From Rhodoplanes sp. Z2-YC6860 (GTDB taxonomy: Bacteria; Pseudomonadota; Alphaproteobacteria; Rhizobiales; Xanthobacteraceae): a stretch of DNA of 64,000 bases. The notes beneath the pieces were generated by a model. It did not search any database. It had not been told where the DNA came from and saw only the letters and a list, made by a program, of their open reading frames with translations. Position 1 is the stretch's first letter. Every line of letters starts with the position of its first letter. Positions 18,182 to 28,675 of this stretch are shown piece by piece. The stretch lies in the NCBI RefSeq assembly GCF_001579845.1, contig NZ_CP007440.1, positions 5,292,029-5,356,028 on the forward strand. The letters run 5' to 3'. A program made the translations under genes and the position numbers.

Positions 18182-18359
18182 CGTCCCTCCCCTGCCCGGT
18201 CCGTGCCGGCTCGATGCGTTGTCGCTTGAGGCAAGCAAACGCGATCCTGGGGTGAGTTTCAACCGGTTTTCCGAAGCTCTTCCGATGATATGATGCGCAG
18301 ATTGGCGTCGCATTGACGCACCGGTTTGCCCGCTCACCGGACCAGCACAGGAAACCATC

Positions 18360-20349
<1,990 letters not shown>

Positions 20350-20364
20350 CGGGAGACACAGTCG

Positions 20365-20467
20365 CTGAGGAGCTGTGCGCAGCACCGCGTCTCGAAGGAC
20401 GAGGTGGACCGGTCGGTGGCCGCCGCATGGACGCGTTGCTTCGCAACGCTCCTCACCATGAGGCGGG
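20365..20467. repeat. Palindromic repeat split by IS110 copy 1
   Basis: The sequence right of the element reads CTGAGGAGCTGTGCGCAGC, then CGTCTCGAAGGACGAGG, then an inverted partner near ACGCGTTGCTTCGCAACGCTCCTCACCATGAGG. Joining the left flank (CCTCATC, 19231-19237) restores a complete repeat like those at 26160-26294 and 47202-47370. This shows the element landed in an existing repeat. Confidence 0.8.
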
Positions 20468-20487
20468 AAAGAGCGTCGGATATCGCT

Positions 20488-21159
20488 CTAAAGAAAGTCC
20501 TTCGGGATCGGCGTCCACTTCTCGCGGCCGCGATAGTACAGCGGCTTCTTCTTATGCTTCGCCATGTAGGCCTTGTACTTCTCGCGCTCCCGCCGCACGC
20601 GCTTTTTCGACCGGCTGATCTTCCGGTGCGGCAGATCGATCAGCATGTTCTCCACGGCCCAGACGTTCCGCTTCGACAATCGCCAATCGTAATTGCCCAT
20701 AACGTTCAGATGCACCACCGAGTAGCCTTTGATGCAGCCGGTGTAGTCGATGTACGGGTCGCAGTAGCTCAAGGCGAGCGCGCGGGGTGAGCGGAACACC
20801 GGCTTCCGGCCATGCAGGCCGGGATCGCGCGAGCGCGCCACCGAGCCCCAACGGCCGCGGCGCTTGTAAACAAAGACGACGTGATCGAGCAGGTCTATCG
20901 ACTCCAGCCCCATCAGCAGCGGTGGGTAGCCATGCTGCTCCATCACGCACGCGGCGAATAAGGCGGCCTCCAGACAGTGCGCCGTGCCCTTTTTCACCAC
21001 GCCGCGGAAGCCACGGAGCGTGTCACCGTTGGGTTCGGTGTTGTACGGCAGCCGGTTGATGAACCGTTGTACATCTTCAGGCGTGCGCAGCCTGTTGATC
21101 ACGCGGCGTTCTTTCGGTGTGAACCGCATAGTCTGGTGTTGCGACTTTCCAATATCCAT
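20488..21159 (-). CDS. Transglutaminase-like cysteine protein of unknown function
   Basis: A 223-residue cytoplasmic protein. The core resembles a transglutaminase-like papain fold: Cys62 in GTAHCLEAALFAA, His93 in LLDHVVFVYK and a downstream acidic residue in the SRDPGLHG region. The C-terminus is very basic (SRSKKRVRREREKYKAYMAK). No signal peptide is present. The start could be residue 1 or Met11 (MRFTPKER); neither has a good ribosome site. It is divergent from the deacetylase gene, with 57 bp between starts. The function is unknown, and the link to the second transglutaminase at 22.4-23.2 kb is only proximity. Confidence 0.7.
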   Translation of the reverse strand: MDIGKSQHQTMRFTPKERRVINRLRTPEDVQRFINRLPYNTEPNGDTLRGFRGVVKKGTAHCLEAALFAACVMEQHGYPPLLMGLESIDLLDHVVFVYKRRGRWGSVARSRDPGLHGRKPVFRSPRALALSYCDPYIDYTGCIKGYSVVHLNVMGNYDWRLSKRNVWAVENMLIDLPHRKISRSKKRVRREREKYKAYMAKHKKKPLYYRGREKWTPIPKDFL

Positions 21160-21216
21160 GTGAATTCAATCGGGCGGCAATATCGACTCATCAGTAACGT
21201 GCCTAAGAATCAACCC

Positions 21217-22311
21217 ATGAAAATCAGACGTCCCCGGCTCTCGGTCGTTAACCGTTTGGGCCTTGCTTCGCTTGCGATTGCCGCCGCCCTTGCCGGCTTC
21301 CAAACCGTTGCCAACGCCGAGCCGCAAGCCGCCACCTGCCCCGGACATCCGGACGCGATCGGCACCAGCCGGACACTGGTGGTGGACCCGACCGTTCATC
21401 GCAAGATCGGCACCATGAGCTATCCGGAGACGCTGCCGCTCGCCGACCATGAGGTGGTGCTGACCTTCGACGACGGGCCGCTGGCGCCCTACACCAACCG
21501 GATTCTCGACATCCTCGACGCCGAATGCGTCAAGGCGACCTACTTCATCGTCGGCACGATGGCCAAATCGAGCCCCAAGCTGCTGCAGCAGGTCGCGGAG
21601 CGCGGCCACACCATCGGCACCCACAGCATGGGCCACCCGATCAAATTCCGAAGGCTCAGCGCCGAAGCCGGTATCGCGCAGCTCGACGACGGGATCGCCG
21701 CAACCGCTGCGGCGCTGGGCGATGCCGGCAAGCTCGCGCCGTTCTTCCGCTTCCCCGGCTTCGGCTCGACCGAGGCGGTCGAGACCCGTGCGGCGGCGGA
21801 GGGCATCATGATCTGGGGCGCCGACATGCCCGCGGACGATTGGCGCCGGATCAGCGCCAAAGAGGTCGCCAAACGCGCGATCTCGCGGATCGAGGCCAAG
21901 GGCAAGGGCGTGCTGCTGCTGCACGACATCCACCAGCGGACCGTCGAGGCGCTGCCGTTGATCCTGAAGGAGCTGAAGGAGCGCGGCTACCGCATCGTGC
22001 ATGTGGTGCCGTCGAGCGCCGAGCGCCCCGCTACGCCGACGGTCGCAAGCGACTGGAAGATGCGTCCGGAGCGCGAGGCTAAACAGCACGTCGCGACGCT
22101 GCCAAAGAACGTGATGACAGACGTGTCCGGTTCGAGCCCCGATAAGGCGAAAGACAAGTCGGCCAACAGCGGCGCTTCGAAAAAGTCACGCCGCCATGGC
22201 CGGCATTTCGGCAAGTCGGAGCGACACCGGGTGGCGCATGGGCATCATCAGAATCGCCATCAGGCTTTTCGTGATTCCCGCACTCCGTGGGACCGCCAGG
22301 CGTCGCGCTAG
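21217..22311 (+). CDS. Secreted polysaccharide deacetylase (NodB homology domain)
   Basis: A 364-residue carbohydrate esterase family 4-type protein. The start MKIRRPRLS gives a signal peptide with cleavage near VANA-EPQ (residue 34). NodB motifs follow: TFDDGP (83-88), THSMGHP (135-141, metal histidines), FFRFPGF and LLLHDIH. It probably removes acetyl groups from peptidoglycan or an exopolysaccharide outside the inner membrane. The last 45 residues form an unusual His/Arg-rich tail (SRRHGRHFGKSERHR onward) that could bind metal or anionic polymer. No sugar-processing neighbours are seen. Confidence 0.9.
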   Translation: MKIRRPRLSVVNRLGLASLAIAAALAGFQTVANAEPQAATCPGHPDAIGTSRTLVVDPTVHRKIGTMSYPETLPLADHEVVLTFDDGPLAPYTNRILDILDAECVKATYFIVGTMAKSSPKLLQQVAERGHTIGTHSMGHPIKFRRLSAEAGIAQLDDGIAATAAALGDAGKLAPFFRFPGFGSTEAVETRAAAEGIMIWGADMPADDWRRISAKEVAKRAISRIEAKGKGVLLLHDIHQRTVEALPLILKELKERGYRIVHVVPSSAERPATPTVASDWKMRPEREAKQHVATLPKNVMTDVSGSSPDKAKDKSANSGASKKSRRHGRHFGKSERHRVAHGHHQNRHQAFRDSRTPWDRQASR

Positions 22312-22390
22312 CGCCTGCCCCATCGCAGCTTCTGAACTTCAGGCCCTTGGTTGGTCTCCGCTTTCACGGGGACCCGCACGGCAGAGCGCC

Positions 22391-23239
22391 CTACGACTGA
22401 CTCTGTGACTGCCCCTGCCCAGGCGTGAACGGGCAACTCACCCGCACCGTCACGTCGAGCTCCTCGCCACCGCCGCCGTACCGTGCCCCGCGGGTGGGTG
22501 CCGCCCCGAGATAATCGAGCCCGACCGCGACGCGGATGTGTGCATCGGTCGCGCACAGGCCGTTCGCCGCATCGAACGCCACCCAGCCGAGATCCGGCAC
22601 GAAGGCTTCGGCCCAGGCATGGGCTGCCTCCTGCTGCACCGCGCCGTCGGCGCGGAAGAAGTGCCCGCCGATGTAGCGCGCCGGAATCGCGATGCTGCGC
22701 GCCGCAGCGATGAAGATATGCGTGAAGTCCTGGCAGACGCCACGCTTCAGCGCAAAGGCCTCGGCCGCCGAGGTGGCCGACGTGGTCGCGCTCGTCTCGT
22801 CGTATTTGACCGCATCATGAACGCGTTCGAGCAGCCGGTGCAAAATCGCGAGCGTGCTTCCCTCGCCGGCCGTTCGCGCCTCCAAGGCAAAATCGCAGAT
22901 CGCAGGGTCGGCATGGGTCAGCCCGGTCTCGCGCAGGTAAAGGCTCGGGGGAAAGCGCTCGATCACACCGCGCACCACGCCGTTCGAGTCCTGGGTGTCG
23001 ACCTCGCCTTCGGCCAGCACGCGCAGCTCCGACACCGGACCGTCGCAATCGAACACATGGGTGAGATTGCCGAACGCGTCCTCGTGTTGGGCGACCTGGC
23101 AGTTCTCCGACACGTCGATCCGCCAGTCGACCACGTATTGGCTTTCGTGGTTGCGCGGCGTCAACCGCAGCGTCTGGATGACGCCGCGCGCCGGCTGGCC
23201 GTAGCGGTAGACCGTCTCGTGGGACACCTGGATGCGCAT
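22391..23239 (-). CDS. Transglutaminase-like protein of the ATP-grasp/alpha-E cluster
   Basis: A protein of about 282 residues starting MRIQVSHETVYRY, the conserved start of this family; an in-frame ATG two codons upstream (MPMR) is also possible. It has the N-terminal bacterial transglutaminase-associated domain (about 1-80) and a catalytic triad C169 (RGVCQDFTH), H207 (EAAHAWAEAF) and D223 (VAFDAANG). It ends in a Gln/Ser tail. This family co-occurs with circularly permuted ATP-grasp and alpha-E proteins, here encoded upstream at 26.3-28.7 kb on the same strand. The system is suspected to make or trim peptide modifications, but its role is not proven. Confidence 0.88.
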   Translation of the reverse strand: MRIQVSHETVYRYGQPARGVIQTLRLTPRNHESQYVVDWRIDVSENCQVAQHEDAFGNLTHVFDCDGPVSELRVLAEGEVDTQDSNGVVRGVIERFPPSLYLRETGLTHADPAICDFALEARTAGEGSTLAILHRLLERVHDAVKYDETSATTSATSAAEAFALKRGVCQDFTHIFIAAARSIAIPARYIGGHFFRADGAVQQEAAHAWAEAFVPDLGWVAFDAANGLCATDAHIRVAVGLDYLGAAPTRGARYGGGGEELDVTVRVSCPFTPGQGQSQSQS

Positions 23240-23286
23240 GGGCATCTCACAATCGAGAACCACCGCTTCCGGGTCAAGCCTACGAT

Positions 23287-24531
23287 CTAAGCAGTCGCCT
23301 GGTTGGGCAGAGACACCTGAAAACAGCTCGGGAAATCGCTTTTCGGCGCAACCACCGCCTCGCCGCCGTGGAGCCGCGCGATCTGCTGGACGAGCGCCAG
23401 ACCGAGCCCCGCCCCTTCGGTGTCGCCGGCAAGCCGGTAGAACGGCGTGAACACCCTCTCGCGCTCGGCCTCCGGCACGCCCTTGCCGCCGTCCATCACC
23501 TCGACCACGGCCTGCTTGTTCTCGCTTCTGACGGTCACGCGCACCGGCGGCGCGCCATGCCGCCGCGCGTTGTCGAGGAGGTTCCGGATCATCCGGCTCA
23601 GGAGCCTCCGGTCACCGCGCACCACCGCGGTGCTGCCGCCGACCGCGCAATCGTCATAGCGCGCGCCCTCTTCCGCGGCGACCGCCAGCAGATCGACGCT
23701 CTCTTCGAGCTGCGGCTTCTGGATCGCACCGAGGCGGCTGGCGAGCAGAATTTCGTCGATCATCTGGTCGAGCTCGGCGATGTTGCGCTCGAGCTCGGGT
23801 TTGTATGACGGATCGTGTTGCAGGAGATCGATACCGAGGCGAATGCGCGACAGCGGCGTGCGCAACTCATGCGACGCGTTGGCAAGAAGCATGCGGTGCG
23901 ACTTCATCAGGTCTTCGATGCGCTCGGCCGAGCGGTTGAAGATCTCGGCAAGCCGCGCCACCTCGTCCTTGCCCTCGACATCGACGCGGGCCGAGAGATT
24001 GCCCGAGCCGAGCTTCTCGACGCCGACCTGAAGCCGCTCCAGCCGCCGCGTCAGCCCGCGCACGAACGGGTAGGCGCAAATCGCAACCGCAAGCGCGATA
24101 CCGCCCAGCACCAGCAGAAAACTCACCAGCGGATTGCGATGCCGCGGCAGCGCCCGCACCACCAGGCGCCGGTCATCCGGCAGGCGGAACGCCCAGGCCG
24201 GCCCGCCCCGGCCGTACAGCCATTCGCCGTCGGTGTTGGCCGGCGGCTGCGGCAGCGGCCGGCCAAAGGCCGCGATCAGCGTACCGTCGGCCGTATAAAG
24301 CGCGAGGTCGCTGCGGAAACGCTGCGCCAGATGCGCAATGATACGTTGCTGCTCTGGCTGCGGCGCGGTCGAGGGCGGCAGCGCGAGGCTTGCGATTTCG
24401 CCAGCCACCTCGAACACCTGCGCGCCCGGAGGGCCGCCGGATCCCCAGCGCCACACGCCGCCGGCAACCATGACCACCAGCACCAGGCTCACGATGATCG
24501 TGCCGTAGATTTTCAGATAGAGCCGTCGCAT
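23287..24531 (-). CDS. Sensor histidine kinase (HAMP-HisKA-ATPase)
   Basis: A 414-residue inner-membrane kinase. Helices at about 10-26 and 136-156 enclose a periplasmic domain of about 110 residues. HAMP follows at about 157-210, then HisKA with H221 in LANASHELRTPLSR. The N box is NLLDNARRHG, and the G boxes are DGGKGVP and GAGLGL. It resembles CpxA/RstB-type kinases. The cognate regulator gene lies upstream on the same strand, separated by a 205-bp spacer containing a palindromic repeat. A periplasmic CpxP/Spy-like protein precedes the regulator, so an envelope-stress or metal signal is likely. Confidence 0.93.
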   Translation of the reverse strand: MRRLYLKIYGTIIVSLVLVVMVAGGVWRWGSGGPPGAQVFEVAGEIASLALPPSTAPQPEQQRIIAHLAQRFRSDLALYTADGTLIAAFGRPLPQPPANTDGEWLYGRGGPAWAFRLPDDRRLVVRALPRHRNPLVSFLLVLGGIALAVAICAYPFVRGLTRRLERLQVGVEKLGSGNLSARVDVEGKDEVARLAEIFNRSAERIEDLMKSHRMLLANASHELRTPLSRIRLGIDLLQHDPSYKPELERNIAELDQMIDEILLASRLGAIQKPQLEESVDLLAVAAEEGARYDDCAVGGSTAVVRGDRRLLSRMIRNLLDNARRHGAPPVRVTVRSENKQAVVEVMDGGKGVPEAERERVFTPFYRLAGDTEGAGLGLALVQQIARLHGGEAVVAPKSDFPSCFQVSLPNQATA

Positions 24532-24584
24532 CGTCTTCAGCCCAACGTTGCAGCTTTAAACTGCCGGCGCGCCAAACTCCGGCC

Positions 24585-24690
24585 ACCTCTCCCATGGGGA
24601 GAGGTCGAGGCGCGAAGCGCCTCGGGTGAGGGGTTACGGTGCATGAGATAGCGAACGCCCTCACCCCAACCCTCTCCCCACGGGAGAGGG
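24585..24690. repeat. Palindromic repeat, CTCTCCC class, between regulator and kinase genes
   Basis: CACCTCTCCCATGGGGAGAGG starts the element and CCCTCTCCCCACGGGAGAGGG ends it, with GGCGCGAAGCGCC and GGTGAGGGG/CCCTCACCCC arms inside. The same class occurs at 63588-63710. It lies between response regulator and kinase genes of one operon, so it could tune their ratio. Confidence 0.85.
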
Positions 24691-24735
24691 AGCTCACCGC
24701 CGATGTCGCAATCGTTTCGCGTTCTCATCGAGCGA

Positions 24736-25422
24736 TTAGTCCTGAACCTTGGCGAACACATAGCCGCTGCCGCGCACCGTGATGATGCGGCGCGGCTTCT
24801 TGGCGTCGTCCTCAATGGCTGAGCGGATGCGCGAGATATGCACGTCGATGGAGCGGTCGAAGGATTCGAGCTTGGCGTTCTTCAGCCCGTCCATGATGGC
24901 GTCGCGCGACATCACCCGCCCGGCGTGCTCGGCGAGCACCAGCAGCAGCGAGAACTGATACGGTGTCAGCGCGCATTCGGCGCCGTCGAGCCGCGCGTTG
25001 CGCGCGCCGAGATCGATCTCAAGCCGGCCGAAGCGCAGCACCTCGCTTTTCTGCTCGCGGCCGCGCCGCCGCAGAATGGCGCGCAGCCGCGCCAGCATCT
25101 CGCGCGGCTCAAAGGGCTTGGGCAGATAATCGTCGGCGCCGATCTCGAGGCCGACCACGCGATCCATGGCGTCGCCGCGGGCGGTGAGCATCAGGATCGG
25201 CGTCTGCGAGCGCGCACGGATGCGGCGGCAGACTTCGAGGCCGTCGATATCGGGTAGCATCAAGTCCAGCACGAGCGCGTCGAACGGCTCCTTGGCTTCC
25301 AGCGCCACGCCGTCGAGGCCGTGCGACGACACGGTCACGGCAAAGCCCGCCTCGCCGAGATAGTTCTTCACCATCTCGGCGAGCCGCGGGTCGTCTTCGA
25401 TCAACAAAATCCGCTCGGTCAC
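24736..25422 (-). CDS. OmpR/PhoB-family response regulator
   Basis: A 228-residue regulator. A GTG start at 25422 (MTERILLIEDD) is preferred, because the longer ATG frame would overlap the previous gene; the GTG lies 10 bp after that stop. The receiver has acidic residues in IEDD, phospho-aspartate D53 (LVLDLMLPDIDG) and KPFEPREM. The C-terminal winged helix ends with RSAIEDDAKKPRRIITVRGSGYVF. It is partner to the kinase downstream. The target genes are unknown; the enclosing operon is the simplest candidate. Confidence 0.92.
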   Translation of the reverse strand: MTERILLIEDDPRLAEMVKNYLGEAGFAVTVSSHGLDGVALEAKEPFDALVLDLMLPDIDGLEVCRRIRARSQTPILMLTARGDAMDRVVGLEIGADDYLPKPFEPREMLARLRAILRRRGREQKSEVLRFGRLEIDLGARNARLDGAECALTPYQFSLLLVLAEHAGRVMSRDAIMDGLKNAKLESFDRSIDVHISRIRSAIEDDAKKPRRIITVRGSGYVFAKVQD

Positions 25423-25432
25423 GGCGTTGAGC

Positions 25433-25999
25433 TTACCACCGATTCCAACGGTGCCCCCCACCGTGTGGCGGCAGGCGATCGGCAAGCTTGCGGCGCTGTT
25501 CGGGGGTCAGCACCTCAGCCATGTCGCCGATCGCCTGCGCCACGCGTTTGGAGAAAGCGTCCGCAAGCGCGACCTGCTCGGTGCGGAACTTCTCGATCGC
25601 GGCACGATCAATGGTCGGCTGCAGCAGCAGGTCCCGCGCGGCGGTACGCGCGGCCTTGGCCTTGTCGCGCATCGGCACCAGGTCTTTCACCGCGCCGCGC
25701 ACGATGCCGCGGAGCTTTTCCTGCTGGTCAGTGGTGGCGTCGATCTCGATTGCGACATGACGGACCATGCGGTCGGCGCGATCTTCGATCTGCGCCGGAT
25801 CAAGAGGCCCGCCCATGAAGCCGCTGTGCCAATGCACCGGCGACATCGGGCCGAAGCCCGGGCCCTGGCTGAAGGCCGTGGTCGCAGCAACGCCGGTGAG
25901 ACCCGCAGCGAGGACGCCAGCCACGATCCAGGCGGTCCGGCGGCCGCGGTTGGGCGGCACGATGGTGCCGGTCGCTGGGGTATTGGGGTCCTCGGTCAT
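25433..25999 (-). CDS. Periplasmic Spy/CpxP-like (LTXXQ-type) protein
   Basis: A protein of about 188 residues. The start at 25999 is preferred because AGGAG lies eight bases upstream; an ATG 24 bp earlier lacks one. One membrane/signal segment (TAWIVAGVLAAGLTGVAATTAF) at about 23-45 precedes a helical, charged region (EIDATTDQQEKLRGIV and VLTPEQRRKLADRL) that matches the heavy-metal-sensor/Spy repeat pattern. A His/Met-rich stretch (PMSPVHWHSGFMGG) could bind metal. It is the first gene of the two-component unit and probably modulates the kinase or acts as a periplasmic chaperone. Confidence 0.82.
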   Translation of the reverse strand: MTEDPNTPATGTIVPPNRGRRTAWIVAGVLAAGLTGVAATTAFSQGPGFGPMSPVHWHSGFMGGPLDPAQIEDRADRMVRHVAIEIDATTDQQEKLRGIVRGAVKDLVPMRDKAKAARTAARDLLLQPTIDRAAIEKFRTEQVALADAFSKRVAQAIGDMAEVLTPEQRRKLADRLPPHGGGHRWNRW

Positions 26000-26159
26000 C
26001 GACGGTCTCCTGTGGTTGGACATCAGCGCATTGAACTGATGCGAACATGGAGGCGGCCGGTTTCCGGCGTTTGTCCTGATTGTAAAGTTGTGTAAAGCGG
26101 CGGTTGCGTGCGGCGACCTGCTTGCGGCGGCTCAACACGCTCTCTTCCTGCCTTCGTCG

Positions 26160-26294
26160 CTCTCTCCCGGCCTTATGGTGAGGAGCGCAGCGAAGCTGCG
26201 CGTCTCGAACCATGGGCCGCCACGGACCGGGCTGCCCTCGTCCTTCGAGACGCATTGCTTCGCAATGCTCCTCAGGATGAGGGCGGAGAGAGAG
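26160..26294. repeat. Palindromic repeat with an empty IS110 target site
   Basis: This element occupies most of the 306-bp spacer between the alpha-E gene and the Spy-like gene. It starts CTCTCTCCCGGCCTTATGGTGAGG and ends GCTCCTCAGGATGAGGGCGGAGAGAG, with inverted arms. The segment 26270-26281 read on the minus strand is CTCATCCTGAGG, exactly the 12-base target predicted for the IS110 guide RNA. No other gene is seen in the spacer. Confidence 0.85.
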
Positions 26295-26305
26295 ACTACC
26301 ACGCG

Positions 26306-27247
26306 CTAAGCCAGATACTGCTGCGTAATCGCCGATCCGAGCTTGTTGTTGTCGGTGATGAACGACGTGATGAACTCGTGCAGGCCGGACTGAAAAATCT
26401 CGTCCATCTTGCTGTTCTGCAATCGTGTGCGCACCGAGCGTGCCTGGCGCTGCGCCGGGCCCTGGCGGCCATAGACCCCGGCGATACGATCGAGATTCTG
26501 CACCAGGTTCTCGTAACAGCTCGACAGCGACCGCGGCATCTGGTCGTTGAGGATCAGCAGGTCTGCGATCAGCCAGGGCTTGAGGCTCTCGCGATAGACC
26601 CAATGATACGCCGTGAGCGCCGAGACCGAGCGCAAGATGCCCGACCACTGATAATAGTCTAGCGGCCCGCCGACATGCTCGTCGGCCGGCAGCAGCAGAT
26701 GGTACTTCACGTCGAGAATGCGCGCGGTGTTGTCGGCGCGCTCGGTGTAGACGCCGATCCGCGAGAACCAGTAGGCATCGCTCCGCAGCATCGTCCGGTA
26801 AGCCGAACCATCAAAGCGCAGCGAACATTCCTGCACCCAGGTGAGAAAGCGCGCCAGCTCCTCACGCGACGACGGCCGGTTGCCGAAGCGCTTGAGCTCC
26901 AGCCACGTGGTGTTGATCGCGTCCCACATCTCCATGGTGAGCGCGGTGCGCACGGCGCGCGCGTTGGAACGCGCCACCTCGAAGCAGTTGCGGATCGACG
27001 ACGGGTTCGAGGTCGAAAACGCGAGGAAGTCGGTGACGGTCGCCTCGTTGGCTTCCTCATGGGCGGCGAAGAAGGCATTGGAGCAGCCGGCGGTCGAAAG
27101 CGCCGACTCCCATTCGTTGGTCTCGCCGACGTAAGCCAGCGGCATGCTGGTGAGCCGCTGTGTCGCCTCCAGGATACGCGCGAGATACTCCGCGCGTTCG
27201 ACGTAGCGCGCGAGCCAGTACAGGTTATCGGCGGTGCGGGAAAGCAT
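26306..27247 (-). CDS. Alpha-E domain protein
   Basis: A 313-residue all-helical protein opening MLSRTADNLYWLARYVERAEYLAR, the standard alpha-E family start. It ends with helices NKLGSAITQQYLA. Alpha-E proteins are almost always encoded next to a circularly permuted ATP-grasp protein and a transglutaminase, and are suspected to form part of a peptide-bond-making system. The start codon is four bases from the ATP-grasp stop, so the two are co-translated. No enzymatic residues can be assigned with confidence. Confidence 0.92.
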   Translation of the reverse strand: MLSRTADNLYWLARYVERAEYLARILEATQRLTSMPLAYVGETNEWESALSTAGCSNAFFAAHEEANEATVTDFLAFSTSNPSSIRNCFEVARSNARAVRTALTMEMWDAINTTWLELKRFGNRPSSREELARFLTWVQECSLRFDGSAYRTMLRSDAYWFSRIGVYTERADNTARILDVKYHLLLPADEHVGGPLDYYQWSGILRSVSALTAYHWVYRESLKPWLIADLLILNDQMPRSLSSCYENLVQNLDRIAGVYGRQGPAQRQARSVRTRLQNSKMDEIFQSGLHEFITSFITDNNKLGSAITQQYLA

Positions 27248-27250
27248 CGG

Positions 27251-28675
27251 TCAGCGATCCAGTACCCAAGTATCTTTCGTGCCGCCGCCTTGGCTGGAAT
27301 TCACCACCAGCGAACCGGCCTTCAGTGCCACGCGGGTGAGCCCGCCTGGCACGATGCGAATCTTGTCGCGGCCGGTCAGCACGAACGGCCGCAGATCGAC
27401 ATGGCGCGGCGCGATGCCGGCGTCGACACACGTGGGGCACGTCGACAGCGCCAATGTCGGCTGCGCGATGAAACCCTTCGGGTTGAGCTTGAGCTTGCTG
27501 CGGAAGCTTGCGACCTGCGCCTTGTCGGCGGCGGGCCCGATCAGCATGCCGTAGCCGCCAGAGCCGTGGACCTCTTTCACCACCAGTTCTTCGAGATGCT
27601 CGAGCACGTAAGTCAGGTGATCCGGCTCGCGGCAACGCCAGGTCGGCACATTCTTCAGGATCGGCTCCTCGCCGAGATAGAACTTCACGATGTCCGGCAT
27701 GTAGCTGTAGATCGCCTTGTCGTCGGCGATGCCGGTGCCGACCGCATTCGCAAGCGTGACGTTGCCGGCCTGATAGGCTGACATCAGCCCCGCGACGCCG
27801 AGCGCGGAGTCGGCGCGGAACGACAGCGGGTCGAGGAAGTCGTCATCGACGCGGCGGTAGATCACATCGACACGCTTCGGCCCCTGCGTGGTGCGCATGT
27901 AGACGAAGCCGCTCTTGACGAAGAGGTCGCGGCCTTCGACCAGCTCGACGCCGAGCTTGTCGGCCAGGAACGAATGCTCGTAATAGGCCGAATTGTAGAC
28001 ACCGGGCGTGAGCAGCACGACCGTCGGATCGCCCGAGGCGGAATCCGGCGCGACCGACTTCAGCGTCGCCAGCAGTTCGTCCGGATAGTTCTCGACCGGT
28101 GCCACGCGGTGCCGCGCGAACAACTCCGGAAACAGCCGCATCATGATCTCGCGGTTCTCCAGCATGTAGGAGACGCCGGAGGGCGTGCGGGCGTTGTCTT
28201 CGAGCACGTAGAACGTCTCCGGATCGACGCGGACGATGTCGATGCCGGCGATGTGGACGTAGATGTTGTGAGGCACCTTCTGGCCGTTCATCTCCGGCCG
28301 GAACACCGGATTCTGGAACACCAGGTCGTCGGGCACGATGCCGGCGCGCAGCACCTCGCGGCGGCCATAGACGTCGCGCAGATATTCGTTGATGGCGCGC
28401 ACGCGCTGTTCGAGGCCGCGGCGCAGCAGGTCCCATTCCTTGGCGCCGAGGATGCGCGGAATGACGTCGAATGGGATCAGGCGCTCGGTGGAGTCGGCCT
28501 CGCCATAGACCGCGAAGGTGATGCCGATCCGGCGGAACAGCAGCTCCGCCTCGCGGCGGCGATAATCCAGGACGTCGGGCTTCACGTCGCCCAGCCAGCC
28601 TGCCAGCTCCGAATAAGGGGCCCGGACGACACCGTCGGTCCCCTTCATTTCATCAAACGCAAGCCCCACCGGCAT
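27251..28675 (-). CDS. Circularly permuted type 2 ATP-grasp protein
   Basis: A 474-residue predicted carboxylate-amine ligase. Family landmarks are RRREAELLFRRIGITFAVYG near the N-terminus, RVDPETFYVLEDNARTPSGVSYML in the middle, LTPGVYNSAYYEHSFLA, and KEVHGSGGYGM with GGLTRVALKAGSLVVNSSQGGG at the C-terminus. This class is thought to form peptide-like bonds using ATP. It heads a minus-strand array with alpha-E, Spy-like protein, response regulator, kinase and transglutaminase. The upstream 800 bp has no gene, so its promoter probably lies there. Confidence 0.93.
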   Translation of the reverse strand: MPVGLAFDEMKGTDGVVRAPYSELAGWLGDVKPDVLDYRRREAELLFRRIGITFAVYGEADSTERLIPFDVIPRILGAKEWDLLRRGLEQRVRAINEYLRDVYGRREVLRAGIVPDDLVFQNPVFRPEMNGQKVPHNIYVHIAGIDIVRVDPETFYVLEDNARTPSGVSYMLENREIMMRLFPELFARHRVAPVENYPDELLATLKSVAPDSASGDPTVVLLTPGVYNSAYYEHSFLADKLGVELVEGRDLFVKSGFVYMRTTQGPKRVDVIYRRVDDDFLDPLSFRADSALGVAGLMSAYQAGNVTLANAVGTGIADDKAIYSYMPDIVKFYLGEEPILKNVPTWRCREPDHLTYVLEHLEELVVKEVHGSGGYGMLIGPAADKAQVASFRSKLKLNPKGFIAQPTLALSTCPTCVDAGIAPRHVDLRPFVLTGRDKIRIVPGGLTRVALKAGSLVVNSSQGGGTKDTWVLDR

